A stretch of DNA of 64,000 nt from Corynebacterium lujinxingii (GTDB lineage Bacteria; Actinomycetota; Actinomycetes; Mycobacteriales; Mycobacteriaceae), in NCBI RefSeq assembly GCF_014490555.1, contig NZ_CP061032.1:2274497-2338496 (forward strand), written 5' to 3'. The number at the start of each line of letters is the position of its first letter. The stretch's first letter is position 1. Below are positions 55,401 to 63,620 of this stretch, one piece after another. The notes beneath the pieces are model-generated. The model was not told the origin of the DNA. It made no database searches and was given only the letters and a program-made list of their open reading frames with translations. Made by a program: the position numbers and the translations under genes.

Positions 55401-55771
55401 TGCTCGTCGGCCCGCTCGAGGCGGCCGGCGGCGCGGATGCCACCGTGGACGGGGACCGGGCCACGAAGTGGCAGGTCGACGGCGACCTCGTCGTCACGCC
55501 TGAGACCGGAGAGGCGTTCATGTTGGAGCAGGTGATCGTGGACACGTCGTCGGCAAGCGGTGCGAACTACGTGATCACCGGAGTGCCGGAGGGCGGGGCG
55601 GTGCCGCAGGTGCTGGCCGAGGGCACGGTGCGCACCGGCCAGATCAGCGCCGACATCGACTCGGACGCGGCGTTTACGAGCGTGACCGTCGCGCTCACCC
55701 CGGCCGAGGATGCCGAGAAGCCGATGGAGATCGCCGAGATTTCCCTCGCCGGGCACATGGATGTCCAATAA
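52427..55771 (+). CDS. murJ: Lipid II flippase MurJ fused to pseudokinase and extracytoplasmic domain
   Basis: 1114 residues, GTG start at 52427. A ~80-residue Pro/Ala-rich cytoplasmic head precedes the MurJ core (SMAVATLISRITGFIRTVLIGAALGEVVASAFNTANTLPNLITEIVLGSVL), about fourteen helices to residue ~600. A kinase-like domain follows (residues ~670-890) lacking HRD and DFG motifs, hence a pseudokinase as in M. tuberculosis MviN (Rv3910). One more helix (~945-970) leads to an extracytoplasmic beta-rich domain (GGADATVDGDRATKWQ, discoidin-like). It moves peptidoglycan precursor across the membrane. Confidence 0.95.
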   Translation: MTARDNLRRRIVTPAPPAPVPAPREPKQQRGAGTGAPDKSLLTTSPKGETIAGEPAAVPVPTPEAEPTDNEKVVRATGSMAVATLISRITGFIRTVLIGAALGEVVASAFNTANTLPNLITEIVLGSVLTALVVPVLVRAEKEDPDRGAAFIRRLFTLTLTMMTVVTLIAVAAAPWLTEMMLDEDSTGNLVQTTSFAYLLLPQIFFYGMFSLFMAILNTKEHFRPGAWAPVANNVVSIAVLAAYMALPGQLNPAAPSSVSNPHVLLLGLGTTLGVVVQCLIMLPALRKLSIDLRPLWGIDERLKQFGGMALAIITYVAISQLGYVITTRIAFSADAAAQFIYQQHWMLLQMPYGIIGVTLLTAIMPRLSRNAADGDDKAVVDDLTMGTKLTFIALIPIIIFMTALGPDIAHALFAYGRFSPEAAHTLGLTISASAFTLIPYALVMLHLRVFYAREEAWTPTFIIAGITVTKVALSMLAPRIASEPQHVVVLLGAANGFGFLAGAIIGAMLLRRKLGTLKSRDVLRTSLWAAGSAVVGVAVVYLVRWLLRDVAGLHLPEAVGRLIGAPSLGSLIEVVVLGLLFLVATGLVLSRSKLPEVQNLGYALQRIPGLGKFIRPDDERALEVGEADPRDVSTQFLGADTFNASPVPPPMSAGVVRGPRLVAGASVSDGRFRLIRDHGATTGARFWQARELTTGRSVALTFVDTTGTAPMAPATPREAALNAAGVARRTRKLANLNLPAVADNVEILSYRSGALIVADWVEGSSVKAVAESGQTLHTEAVANALAPLAAALATAHEAGVPLGLDNRQQLRIDENGYVRLAFPAVLPDATPPTDADAFAAALELLTSNVTSDELDEITARTRALVDADAVDQDAFSEIERALREAANLPGSRRRDKEDDTPTDTIPVVDIPEYVEPVEEHVEDPDAIRGGFGSRRYRPVTVGLLTLVAVSAVVLIGVLTTYLVDLVSGDDADTDPVPTAATSAVPEPRVPVLVGPLEAAGGADATVDGDRATKWQVDGDLVVTPETGEAFMLEQVIVDTSSASGANYVITGVPEGGAVPQVLAEGTVRTGQISADIDSDAAFTSVTVALTPAEDAEKPMEIAEISLAGHMDVQ

Positions 55772-55846
55772 ATTGTGCATCCGGTCCCTTCCCTCGGGGG
55801 AGGGGATCGGGCACACTGGGTCGCGGTAACTCACTTGGGGGGAAAC

Positions 55847-56410
55847 ATGAACTACCGCAATGACCGGCAGCTCGTCGCCGACTACCTGGCAGGCGACCCG
55901 CACGCTTTCAAACTCATCGTCAACCGCCACCGCAAGCGCATGTACTTCGTGGCGCGCAACTACTCGCGCAACGAGCAGGACGCGCAAGACATCGTCCAGG
56001 ACGCCCTGTTCAAGGCCGCGCGCAGCATGCGCGGCTACCGCGGCGAGGCGAAACTGTCCACGTGGCTGCACCGCATGACCATCAACGCCGCCATCGACCA
56101 CCAGCGCCGCTCCGACCGCGCCGGCGCGCAGGCGAGCTTGGACGATCAGGACACGGTAACCACAGACGCCAACAAATACCTCGCCTACAACCCGATGGAG
56201 GCAATGGAGCGCACCATCGCGATGCGCCAGGCACTCAACGTGCTGCCGTCGGCGCAGCGTAAGGCGCTGTGGCTGATCGACGTCGCCGGGATGTCCGTCG
56301 AGCACGCCGCCGCAGAACTCGGCGTGAAACCGGGCACCGTGAAGTCGCGCCGCTACCGGGCCCGCGAGGCGGTCGCTGCGGCAATGGGGGAGACGCCGAT
56401 GAGGGGTTAG
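55847..56410 (+). CDS. sigM: ECF sigma factor SigM
   Basis: 187 residues, ATG at 55847 preceded by GGGGGGAAAC. Region 2: EQDAQDIVQDALFKAARSMRGYRGEAKLSTWLHRMTINAAIDHQRR. Region 4: LPSAQRKALWLIDVAGMSVEHAAAELGVKPGTVKSRRYRAREAV. Position before trxB-trxA fits SigM, a thiol/oxidative-stress sigma factor that in C. glutamicum controls thioredoxin genes. No anti-sigma gene follows; only ten bases separate it from trxB. Confidence 0.92.
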   Translation: MNYRNDRQLVADYLAGDPHAFKLIVNRHRKRMYFVARNYSRNEQDAQDIVQDALFKAARSMRGYRGEAKLSTWLHRMTINAAIDHQRRSDRAGAQASLDDQDTVTTDANKYLAYNPMEAMERTIAMRQALNVLPSAQRKALWLIDVAGMSVEHAAAELGVKPGTVKSRRYRAREAVAAAMGETPMRG

Positions 56411-56420
56411 AATCTCCGGC

Positions 56421-57434
56421 ATGACCTTCCCCGGCTTCAACTTTATTACCCCGCAGACCGGCAACTCCGGCGACGCTGCGGAGCAACCCGAAACCAAGCA
56501 CACCGAGACGGACACCGTGCACGACCTGATCATCATCGGGTCCGGCCCGGCCGGCTACACCGCCGCCCTCTACGCCGCGCGCGCCGAGCTCAATCCGCTC
56601 GTGTTCGAGGGCTACGAGTACGGCGGCGAGCTGATGAACACCACTGAGGTGGAGAACTTCCCCGGCTTCCAGGACGGCGTGATGGGCCCGGAACTGATGG
56701 GCAACATGCGCGAGCAGGCCGAGAAGTTCGGCGCCGACCTACGCTCCGAGCTGGTCGAGCGCGTGGACTTCTCCGGCGACATTAAGAAGGTGTACGTCGA
56801 CGACGAGGAGTTCCGTGCCCGCGCGGTCATCCTCGCCACTGGTGCGGCACCGCGCCACCTGGGCATCCCGGGCGAGGCGGAACTGACCGGCCGCGGCGTG
56901 TCCACCTGCGCGACCTGCGACGGCTTCTTCTTCAAAGACCAGCACATCGCGGTCGTCGGCGGCGGCGACTCCGCCATGGAGGAGGCCACCTTCCTGACCA
57001 AGTTCGGCTCCAAGGTCACGCTCATCCACCGCTCCGAGAACTTCCGCGCCTCGCGCATCATGCTCGAGCGCGCCCGCGAGAACGAGAAGATCGAGTTCCT
57101 CACCAACACCGTCGTGGAGTCCGTCGTGGACGCCGACGGCAAGGTGGGCGGCCTGAACGTGCTCAACGTGGAAACCGGTGAGAAGTCCGTGCTCGACGCC
57201 ACCGCGCTGTTCGTCGCCATCGGCCACGACCCGCGTTCCGGCTTCCTCGAGGGCCAGGTCGGCGTGGACGAGGGCGGCTACGTCACCGTCGAGAACCCGT
57301 CGACGCGCACCAGCGTGAAGGGCGTGTTCGCGTGCGGCGACCTGGTGGATAAGACCTACCGCCAGGCGATCACGGCGGCCGGTTCGGGCTGCCGTGCCGC
57401 GTTGGATGCTCAGCACTACCTCGCGGAGCTGTAA
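56421..57434 (+). CDS. trxB: Thioredoxin reductase
   Basis: 337 residues. FAD-binding LIIIGSGPAGYTAALYAARA (near residue 36), redox-active CATC in STCATCDGFFFK (near 157), NADPH-binding VVGGGDSAMEEA and the C-terminal FACGDLVDKTYRQAITAAGSG. It regenerates the downstream thioredoxin. The ~30-residue N-terminal extension before the flavin domain is charged and probably flexible. Confidence 0.96.
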   Translation: MTFPGFNFITPQTGNSGDAAEQPETKHTETDTVHDLIIIGSGPAGYTAALYAARAELNPLVFEGYEYGGELMNTTEVENFPGFQDGVMGPELMGNMREQAEKFGADLRSELVERVDFSGDIKKVYVDDEEFRARAVILATGAAPRHLGIPGEAELTGRGVSTCATCDGFFFKDQHIAVVGGGDSAMEEATFLTKFGSKVTLIHRSENFRASRIMLERARENEKIEFLTNTVVESVVDADGKVGGLNVLNVETGEKSVLDATALFVAIGHDPRSGFLEGQVGVDEGGYVTVENPSTRTSVKGVFACGDLVDKTYRQAITAAGSGCRAALDAQHYLAEL

Positions 57435-57444
57435 GCTAGCCGCC

Positions 57445-57771
57445 ATGAGTGCACCAGTAGATGTCACCCAGGCCACCTTCAAAAACGAGGTCATCGAGTC
57501 CGACACCCCGGTTCTCGTCGACTTTTGGGCTGAGTGGTGCGGGCCGTGCAAGAAACTCTCGCCGCTTCTCGACGAAATCGCCGACGAGATGGGCGACCAA
57601 GTCAAGGTTGCCAAGGTCAACGTGGACGACGAGCGCGCGCTCGGCATGATGTACCAGATCATGTCGATCCCGACCGTGCTGCTGTTCAAGAACGGCCAGA
57701 AGGTCGACGAGTTTGTCGGCCTGCGCCCGAAGTCGGAGATCGTCTCCAAGATCGCAGCGCTCGGCGCGTAA
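57445..57771 (+). CDS. trxA: Thioredoxin
   Basis: 108 residues from the ATG at 57445. Active site VDFWAEWCGPCKKLSPLL with WCGPC at residues ~31-35; the cis-Pro loop SIPTVLLFKNG is intact. Ten bases after trxB, so a single transcript with sigM-trxB is likely. Confidence 0.97.
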   Translation: MSAPVDVTQATFKNEVIESDTPVLVDFWAEWCGPCKKLSPLLDEIADEMGDQVKVAKVNVDDERALGMMYQIMSIPTVLLFKNGQKVDEFVGLRPKSEIVSKIAALGA

Positions 57772-57812
57772 ACTGTTGTAATGGTTGTTCGACCGGGAAA
57801 GTTAGGTGCTTA

Positions 57813-58988
57813 GTGCAAGACATTTTGCGCGTTGGCGACTCCAGTACGCGGGTTGCTGAAGTTCGGATGTCGCTGGCCCGTCTCGGTCTCATCGACGGCT
57901 ACGAGGGTGAGATCGACACCACGCGTCGCTTCACCGCAAACGAGATGCTTTTCGACGACACCCTCGCCGAGGCCCTCAAAGCCTTCCAGCAGTCCCGCGG
58001 CATTGTGCCCTCGGGCGCGATCGACGAGGTGACCTCCCGGGAGCTGCGCGAGGCGTCCTACACCCTGGGTGCCCGTGTGCTGAGCTACCAGCCGGGCCAA
58101 GAGATGGTCGGCGACGACGTGGGCCAGCTCCAGACCCAACTACATGAGCTGGGCTTTTACTCCCACCGGGTGGATGGCCGCTTCGGCCCGCAGACCTACG
58201 AGGCGCTGATGAACTACCAGCTCAACTCGGGGTTGGAGGACGACGGTGTCTGCGGCCCGGACACCCTGCACGCCCTGTCGCTTCTGGGCCGTCGCGTCAC
58301 CGGTGGATCTGCACACGCGATTCGCGAACGCGAGTCCGTGCGCCAGGCCGGCCCGAACTTGGCCGGCAAGCGCGTAGTCATCGACCCGGACCTCGGCGGC
58401 GCGGACCGCGGCCGCGTGGTGGAGGGCCCCTACGGCCCGATCACGGAAGAGGAGATCCTTTGGGACTTGGCCCAGCGCATCGAGGGGCGCATGGTGGCCA
58501 CCGGCATGGAGACGATCCTGTCGCGCCCCCGCGGCGATAACCCGTCGAACAAGCAGCGCGCCGATCTGGCCAACGGCTTCAAGGCGGACCTGCTGATTTC
58601 CCTGCGCCTGGATTCCTACCCGAACGAAAAGGCCAATGGCGTGGCCACCTTCTACTTCGGCTCGGAGCACGGCAGCTCCTCGCTGACCGGGGAGACGCTC
58701 TCGGGCTACATCCAGCGCGAGATCGCCGCCCGAACGGACCTGCAGAATTGCCGCAACCATGGCCGCACCTGGGAGATGCTGCGCATGACCCGCATGCCGT
58801 CCGTCGAGGTCGTGGCCGGTTACCTGACCAACCCGGGCGATTTGGCGGTGCTGACGGACCCGGCGCAGCGCGACGCCATTGCTGAGGCCATCGTCGTTGC
58901 CGTGAAGCGCCTCTACTTGCTCGAGCACGACACCCGCCCTACCGGCACCTACTCGTTTACGGAACTGCTGCGCGAGGAGCTCGCCTAA
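57813..58988 (+). CDS. cwlM: CwlM-type amidase-like regulator of peptidoglycan synthesis
   Basis: 391 residues, GTG start at 57813. Two peptidoglycan-binding-like domains (~1-75 and ~90-165) precede an amidase_3 fold (~185-370). The zinc-binding His of the usual IDPGHGG is Leu here (IDPDLGG), and the SLH position reads SLRLD, so the metal site is destroyed. That agrees with M. tuberculosis CwlM (Rv3915), a non-hydrolytic activator of MurA. A dispersed 13-mer lies at 57947. Confidence 0.92.
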   Translation: MQDILRVGDSSTRVAEVRMSLARLGLIDGYEGEIDTTRRFTANEMLFDDTLAEALKAFQQSRGIVPSGAIDEVTSRELREASYTLGARVLSYQPGQEMVGDDVGQLQTQLHELGFYSHRVDGRFGPQTYEALMNYQLNSGLEDDGVCGPDTLHALSLLGRRVTGGSAHAIRERESVRQAGPNLAGKRVVIDPDLGGADRGRVVEGPYGPITEEEILWDLAQRIEGRMVATGMETILSRPRGDNPSNKQRADLANGFKADLLISLRLDSYPNEKANGVATFYFGSEHGSSSLTGETLSGYIQREIAARTDLQNCRNHGRTWEMLRMTRMPSVEVVAGYLTNPGDLAVLTDPAQRDAIAEAIVVAVKRLYLLEHDTRPTGTYSFTELLREELA

Positions 58989-58997
58989 CCCAGACCG

Positions 58998-59024
58998 AAA
59001 AAGTTCCCCGCCCAGGAACTTTCT
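58998..59024. terminator. Terminator downstream of cwlM
   Basis: AAAGTTCC (59000-59007) pairs with GGAACTTT (59015-59022). The same AAAAGTTCC word begins the stronger hairpin at 59081. Confidence 0.65.
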
Positions 59025-59080
59025 TGGCCTTCCGGGGCGATACGCCTCCCATTTCCCCAGGTCGCCCTGGCGAGGAAACA

Positions 59081-59120
59081 AAAAAGTTCCACGACCACCC
59101 CTCAGGTCGTGGAACTTTTT
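59081..59120. terminator. Strong bidirectional terminator between cwlM and parB
   Basis: A perfect 16-bp stem, AAAAAGTTCCACGACC against GGTCGTGGAACTTTTT, with an eight-base loop. A-run and T-run on the two sides allow termination in both directions. Confidence 0.92.
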
Positions 59121-59131
59121 TCGCGCGGGGA

Positions 59132-60172
59132 CTAGTCCGTGCCCTGGATGAGCCCCATGATGCGCTCGAAGTCGTCCTTGTTGCCGAACTCGACCACGAT
59201 CTTGCCCTTGCGCTTGCCCATGGTCACCGACACCTTCGTATCCCACGCGTCCGCCAGGGAATCGGCGGCCCGGGTGAGGTATTCCGGCTGCGGGGTCGGC
59301 TGGCGCTTCGGTTTGTCCGGCACCTTGCCGCCTCTGTTGATTAGCGACACTGCCTCTTCCGTGGCGCGCACGGACAGGCCCTCGGCGACGATGCGGTCGG
59401 CGAGTTGGCCCTGGGCGTCGGTGGTGTCGTCGCCAAGCTTGATGCCCAAGAGGGCGCGAGCGTGGCCGGCGGAGAGCACCCCGGCGGCGACACGGCGCTG
59501 TACCGCGACCGGCAGGTTGAGCAGGCGGATCGCGTTTGTGATTACGGGGCGGGAACGGCCGAGGCGGTCGGCGAGTTGCTCCTGGGTGACGCCGAATTCG
59601 TCGAGAAGCTGCTGGTAGGCGGCGGCTTCTTCGAGCGGGTTCAACTGCACGCGGTGGATGTTCTCCAGCAGCGCGTCGCGCAGCATGTCCTCGTCGGAGG
59701 TTTCGCGCACGATGGCCGGGATGTATTTCAGGCCGGCCTTGGAGGAGGCGCGCCAGCGGCGCTCGCCCATGATGAGTTCGAAGCCGTCCGGGGTGTCGCG
59801 CACGACGATCGGCTGGAGCAGGCCGAACTCGCGGATGGAGTGGACCAGCTCGGCCAGGTCGTCCTCGTCGAAGACCTGGCGCGGCTGCTTCGGGTTCGGG
59901 ATGATCTTGCCGACCGGGATCTCCTGGTAGCGCGCCCCAACCGGCACCGGCTGGATCACGTTCTCCTTCTTCGCCGACACCGTCGGGGCGCCCTTGACCT
60001 GCTTCTTCGGGGCGCCCTTCGGTGTGTCGGCCGGCTTGTCCTGCTTGCCGAAGATTACGTCGGAGGCACTACCGCCGATGCCCGGGGTCTTGCCGTTCTT
60101 GTCAATGTCGGCCGGCGCCGATGGGATCAGCGCCGCCAGTCCGCGGCCGAGGCCGCCTTTGCGTTCTGCCAT
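59132..60172 (-). CDS. parB: Chromosome-partitioning protein ParB
   Basis: 346 residues. N-terminal ParA-interaction motif GLGRGLAALIP, CTP-binding/ParB nuclease-like fold with IGERRWRASSKAGLKYIPAIV-like GERRWRA box, and helix-turn-helix TQEQLADRLGRSRPVITNAIRLLNLP for parS recognition. The C-terminal dimerisation part is basic. Seven parS-type sites lie 9-38 kb away in this window. ATG three bases past the parA stop. Confidence 0.97.
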   Translation of the reverse strand: MAERKGGLGRGLAALIPSAPADIDKNGKTPGIGGSASDVIFGKQDKPADTPKGAPKKQVKGAPTVSAKKENVIQPVPVGARYQEIPVGKIIPNPKQPRQVFDEDDLAELVHSIREFGLLQPIVVRDTPDGFELIMGERRWRASSKAGLKYIPAIVRETSDEDMLRDALLENIHRVQLNPLEEAAAYQQLLDEFGVTQEQLADRLGRSRPVITNAIRLLNLPVAVQRRVAAGVLSAGHARALLGIKLGDDTTDAQGQLADRIVAEGLSVRATEEAVSLINRGGKVPDKPKRQPTPQPEYLTRAADSLADAWDTKVSVTMGKRKGKIVVEFGNKDDFERIMGLIQGTD

Positions 60173-60175
60173 GGT

Positions 60176-61114
60176 TTACTCCTCTTCATCCAGTTGCGCG
60201 TAGACCTCGGGGCTCACGCCGATCGGGCCGGTGGTGGGGTGGGGCTGGTAGTCGCCGCGGATGGCCAACTCCTTGGCCGCGTCGAAGTAGGCGAGTGCGC
60301 CGCGCGATCCGGGGTCGTAGTCGATCACCGTCTGGCCGTAGCCGGGCGCCTCGGAGACCTTCACGGAGCGCGGGATGACGTTATTCAGCACAACCTGGCC
60401 GAATTGGCCGCGCACTTCCTCGGCCACGTCGGCGGCGAGGCGGGTACGGGCGTCGTACATGGTCAGAAGGATCGCCGAAATGTGCAGGTTGTGATTCAGG
60501 TGCTCGCGGATCATGCCAATGTTGCCCAGCAGCTGACCCACGCCCTCGAGCGCGTAGTACTCGCACTGGATGGGGATAAGCACTTCGTCCACCGCGGTCA
60601 TCGCGTTAATTGTGAGCAGGCCGAGCGACGGCGGGCAGTCGATGAACACGTAGTCGAAGCCGTGCTCGTCCAAAAAGCCCTTGCGGATCGCGTCGTGCAG
60701 CCGGTATTCGCGCCGCACCATAGACACCAGCTCGATTTCCGCGCCGGCCAGGTCGATCGTGGCGGGGATGCAGAAAATGTTGAGGTTGTCCTTATGCGCC
60801 TGCACAGCCTCGTCGGCGTCGGCCTCGCCGAGCAGCACCTCGTAGCTGGAGGTGGTGCCGGAGGTGTGCTCCGCACCCAGCGCGGTCGAGGCGTTGCCCT
60901 GCGGGTCGAGGTCGATCACCAGCACCTTCATGCCCTGGCGGCTCAGGCTCGCCGCGAGGTTCACACTGGTCGTGGTTTTGCCCACGCCACCTTTCTGGTT
61001 AGCGACGGTGACCACGCGCGGCTGGTCCGGACGCGGGAGCTTCTCGCTTGACGACGACACCCGCGCCGCCCGCCTCGCCTCCTCCATCAAAGGAGTGTCA
61101 TCGAAGTTTTCCAC
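60176..61114 (-). CDS. parA: Chromosome-partitioning ATPase ParA
   Basis: 312 residues. Deviant Walker A NQKGGVGKTTTSVNLAA near residue 39, Walker B-type VLVIDLDPQGNA and FIDCPPSLGLLT follow. The ~35-residue Ser-rich N-terminus is typical of corynebacterial ParA. It segregates oriC regions with ParB and interacts with the polar scaffold DivIVA in this group. It starts directly at the rsmG stop. Confidence 0.97.
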   Translation of the reverse strand: MENFDDTPLMEEARRAARVSSSSEKLPRPDQPRVVTVANQKGGVGKTTTSVNLAASLSRQGMKVLVIDLDPQGNASTALGAEHTSGTTSSYEVLLGEADADEAVQAHKDNLNIFCIPATIDLAGAEIELVSMVRREYRLHDAIRKGFLDEHGFDYVFIDCPPSLGLLTINAMTAVDEVLIPIQCEYYALEGVGQLLGNIGMIREHLNHNLHISAILLTMYDARTRLAADVAEEVRGQFGQVVLNNVIPRSVKVSEAPGYGQTVIDYDPGSRGALAYFDAAKELAIRGDYQPHPTTGPIGVSPEVYAQLDEEE

Positions 61115-61747
61115 CTATTCCCCCTTCTTCTTGCGCAGGATGCGGATGAGCGTGGTCGGCTGATCCAGCGTAGCCGTCCCGACGGTGAGAATCTCCGGAT
61201 CCTTGCCGCCGGCCTTGGCGATGAGCTTTGCGTCGCGTTCCAGCTCCTCGGCGACGGATTCACCCTTCAGCGCGATCATTGCGCCGCCACCCTGCAGCAG
61301 CGGCAGCGACCAGCCGGCCAGTTTGCCCAGCGGAGCCACGGCACGCGAGGTCACGGCGTCGAAGGACGCCTTCGGCTGGTCCTCGGCGCGGCCGCGCACG
61401 ACGGTCACGTTATCCAGCCCGAGCTCCGCGACGACCTCGTTCAAATAGGTAGAACGCTTCAGCAACGGCTCGATGAGGGTGATCTTGAGATCCGGCCGGG
61501 CGATCGCCAATGGGATGCCGGGCAAGCCCGCTCCGGAGCCGATGTCCGCCACCTTCAGGTTGTCGTCGAAGGCCTCGGAGATCACCGCGCAGTTGAGGAT
61601 GTGGCGCTCCCACAGGCGGCTGACTTCCTTGGGTCCGATGAACCCGCGCTCGGCGGCCGTGGTGGCCAACGAGTGGTGGTACGCCTCGGCTAGGGTAAGG
61701 CGGTCGCCAAAGACCTGGCTCGCTGCTTGGGGGGTGGTATCCGACAT
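61115..61747 (-). CDS. rsmG: 16S rRNA (guanine527-N7)-methyltransferase
   Basis: 210 residues from the ATG at 61747. SAM-binding VADIGSGAGLPGIPLAIARP and the VTSRAVAPLGKLAGWSLPLL segment are RsmG/GidB hallmarks. It methylates G527 of 16S rRNA. An upstream frame to 61825 lacks conservation and was not used. Confidence 0.95.
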   Translation of the reverse strand: MSDTTPQAASQVFGDRLTLAEAYHHSLATTAAERGFIGPKEVSRLWERHILNCAVISEAFDDNLKVADIGSGAGLPGIPLAIARPDLKITLIEPLLKRSTYLNEVVAELGLDNVTVVRGRAEDQPKASFDAVTSRAVAPLGKLAGWSLPLLQGGGAMIALKGESVAEELERDAKLIAKAGGKDPEILTVGTATLDQPTTLIRILRKKKGE

Positions 61748-61792
61748 GCCAGCAACTCTAGTCGCCGCCCCGACACGACCCCACACAACGTA

Positions 61793-61815
61793 AAACCCCG
61801 GCCGGGGCCGGGGTG
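61793..61815. terminator. Hairpin between yidC and rsmG
   Basis: ACCCCGGC pairs with GCCGGGGT; it could attenuate leftward transcription from yidC into rsmG. Confidence 0.55.
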
Positions 61816-61833
61816 TCGCTCTCAAGCAAATGC

Positions 61834-62811
61834 TTAGTTGCCCTGCTTGCGCTGCTTCTTGGTGCGACGGTCGACCTTGCGCGCGCCTGGGGCCGGGGCG
61901 GTGGTGCGCTTCATCTCCACCTTGCGGGCCTTCTCTTCAGCTTCCTCGGCGTCCATCTTGTTGTTCAGGATGCGGGTTTGGAAGAAGGTCCACACGTTGT
62001 TGGTCAGCATGTAGAACAGCAGGCCGATGTGCCAGATGACACCGGTGGCCAGAATCATGATGGGGAAGAACCAGAGCATCATCTTGTTCATCATGCCCAT
62101 CTGGGATTCCATCATCGCGGCCATCTCGCCCTGCGGCTGAGAGGTCTTGCCGGCAGCCTTGCGGGCCTGCTGACGGTTGACCATCATGCGGGCGTTGAAG
62201 TGGGTGAACGCGGCACACAGGATGACCAGCGGGGCGCACACGGCGACGATCTTCGCGCGGGTGAGGTCCTCCATGCCGAAGCCGGCGTACATCTCCTGCG
62301 GCATCGACATGTATGCCGACAGCGGCACGCCGAAGAAGTCCGCGTCCAGGAAGGACTGCACGTCCTCCACGGGGAAGGCGTAGTTGGGAGTGTTGCGGTT
62401 CTGCTCGACGGAAAAGCCGAGGCCCGTGCCGCCGTCACCGGTGCGGTTAAACGAACGCAACACGTGTAGCAGGCCGATGAAGATCGGCATTTGCACCAGC
62501 GGGACGATGCAGGACGCCAGCGGGTTGGTTCCCATTTCGCGGTAGAGCTTCTGGGTCTCTTCCGCCATCTTCTGCTGGTCGTTCTTGTACTTTTCGCGGA
62601 TTTCCTGCATCCGCGGCTGCATCTCCTGCATCTTGCGGGTGGAACGCATCTGGTTCACCATCGGCTTGAGTAGCAGAAGGCGGACCGTGCAGGTCAGCAG
62701 CACGATCGCGAGAATCCAGGAGATGCCGGAGTCCTCGGGGATGATGAAGCCGATTGCTTCGTGCCAAAACTTCAGCACCCAAGAAATCGGCCAGTAAATG
62801 AAATTCAGCAC
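61834..62811 (-). CDS. yidC: Membrane protein insertase YidC
   Basis: 325 residues, GTG start at 62811. Five hydrophobic segments with LLLKPMVNQMRSTRKMQEMQPRMQEIREKYKND between the first two and NPLASCIVPLVQMPIFIGLLHVL next, both characteristic. Gram-positive type without the large periplasmic domain. The Lys/Arg-rich C-terminal tail probably contacts the ribosome. Ten bases after yidD. Confidence 0.95.
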   Translation of the reverse strand: MLNFIYWPISWVLKFWHEAIGFIIPEDSGISWILAIVLLTCTVRLLLLKPMVNQMRSTRKMQEMQPRMQEIREKYKNDQQKMAEETQKLYREMGTNPLASCIVPLVQMPIFIGLLHVLRSFNRTGDGGTGLGFSVEQNRNTPNYAFPVEDVQSFLDADFFGVPLSAYMSMPQEMYAGFGMEDLTRAKIVAVCAPLVILCAAFTHFNARMMVNRQQARKAAGKTSQPQGEMAAMMESQMGMMNKMMLWFFPIMILATGVIWHIGLLFYMLTNNVWTFFQTRILNNKMDAEEAEEKARKVEMKRTTAPAPGARKVDRRTKKQRKQGN

Positions 62812-62820
62812 GCTTCCGTG

Positions 62821-63111
62821 TTACTCCTCACTTAAATTTTCGATGCTGCCCGGCACCGGGTCGTAACCCCCGGGGTGCCACGGTCCGCATTTGCAGATCC
62901 GGGCGGCGGCAAGCAATCCGCCGCGCACGGCACCGTGCCTGGACACGGCTTCGAGCCCATACGCGCTGCATACCGGCAGAAAACGACAGGTCCCGCCCAT
63001 CTTAAGGGGTGAGACGTACTTTTGGTAACCGTGAATCACGCCGACCAGCGCTTTTGCGACCGGTCCTGTGGCCTCCGGGATTTCGGCGCCGGCGAAATTG
63101 TAGTACGACAT
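62821..63111 (-). CDS. yidD: Membrane protein insertion efficiency factor YidD
   Basis: 96 residues. VIHGYQKYVSPLKMGGTCRFLPVCSAYGLEAVSRHGAVRGGLLAAARICKCGPWHPGGYDPVP carries the family's Cys pattern and GGYDPVP end. Overlaps rnpA by four bases (ATGA). Confidence 0.95.
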   Translation of the reverse strand: MSYYNFAGAEIPEATGPVAKALVGVIHGYQKYVSPLKMGGTCRFLPVCSAYGLEAVSRHGAVRGGLLAAARICKCGPWHPGGYDPVPGSIENLSEE

Positions 63112-63467
63112 CAGCGCTTTTTCGCGACTTTGTCCAGTGCCTTGTGCAGATCGTGCGCTAGCTCGTCGCTGCTGGCCTCCGCCGATTTGGGTAGCGCGCG
63201 GATCACAACATCGCAGTTGCGCTCTAGCTTATCGACGACCCCACGTTGCAGCACCACATGCCTCAACTTTCGCGACACGGCGTGGCGGGTGACGGCGTTG
63301 CCGATCTGTTTGGACACGACGAGGCCGAAGCGGGGCCCGCCGGTGATGGTGTCGTCGTCACGCACACGCACATGGACCATTAACGTACGAGACCCCGCGC
63401 GCACTCCCTGTTTCATCGCCGCTTTGAAGTCGGCGGATGAGGTCAGTTTGTGCGGGCGGGGTAGCAC
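63111..63467 (-). CDS. rnpA: Ribonuclease P protein component
   Basis: 118 residues with a GTG start at 63467. FGLVVSKQIGNAVTRHAVSRKLRHVV is the RNR motif region of RnpA. It forms RNase P with the RNA subunit for tRNA 5' processing. A dispersed 13-mer lies at 63227. Confidence 0.95.
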   Translation of the reverse strand: MLPRPHKLTSSADFKAAMKQGVRAGSRTLMVHVRVRDDDTITGGPRFGLVVSKQIGNAVTRHAVSRKLRHVVLQRGVVDKLERNCDVVIRALPKSAEASSDELAHDLHKALDKVAKKR

Positions 63468-63482
63468 GTTGATTGCGCGAGA

Positions 63483-63620
63483 TTACGCGGAGAGCTTCGC
63501 GCGGCCCTTCTTGCGGCGGGCGGACACGATGGCGCGGCCTGCGCGGGTCTGCATGCGGGCGCGGAAGCCGTGCTTGCGTGCGCGACGGCGGTTGTTCGGC
63601 TGGAAAGTCCGCTTAGACAC
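63483..63620 (-). CDS. rpmH: 50S ribosomal protein L34
   Basis: 45 residues, MSKRTFQPNNRRRARKHGF onwards to KGRAKLSA, with a GTG start at 63620 and AAGGAG upstream. Very basic; length and sequence are standard. It precedes rnpA by 15 bases, the universal rpmH-rnpA order at oriC. Confidence 0.96.
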   Translation of the reverse strand: MSKRTFQPNNRRRARKHGFRARMQTRAGRAIVSARRKKGRAKLSA

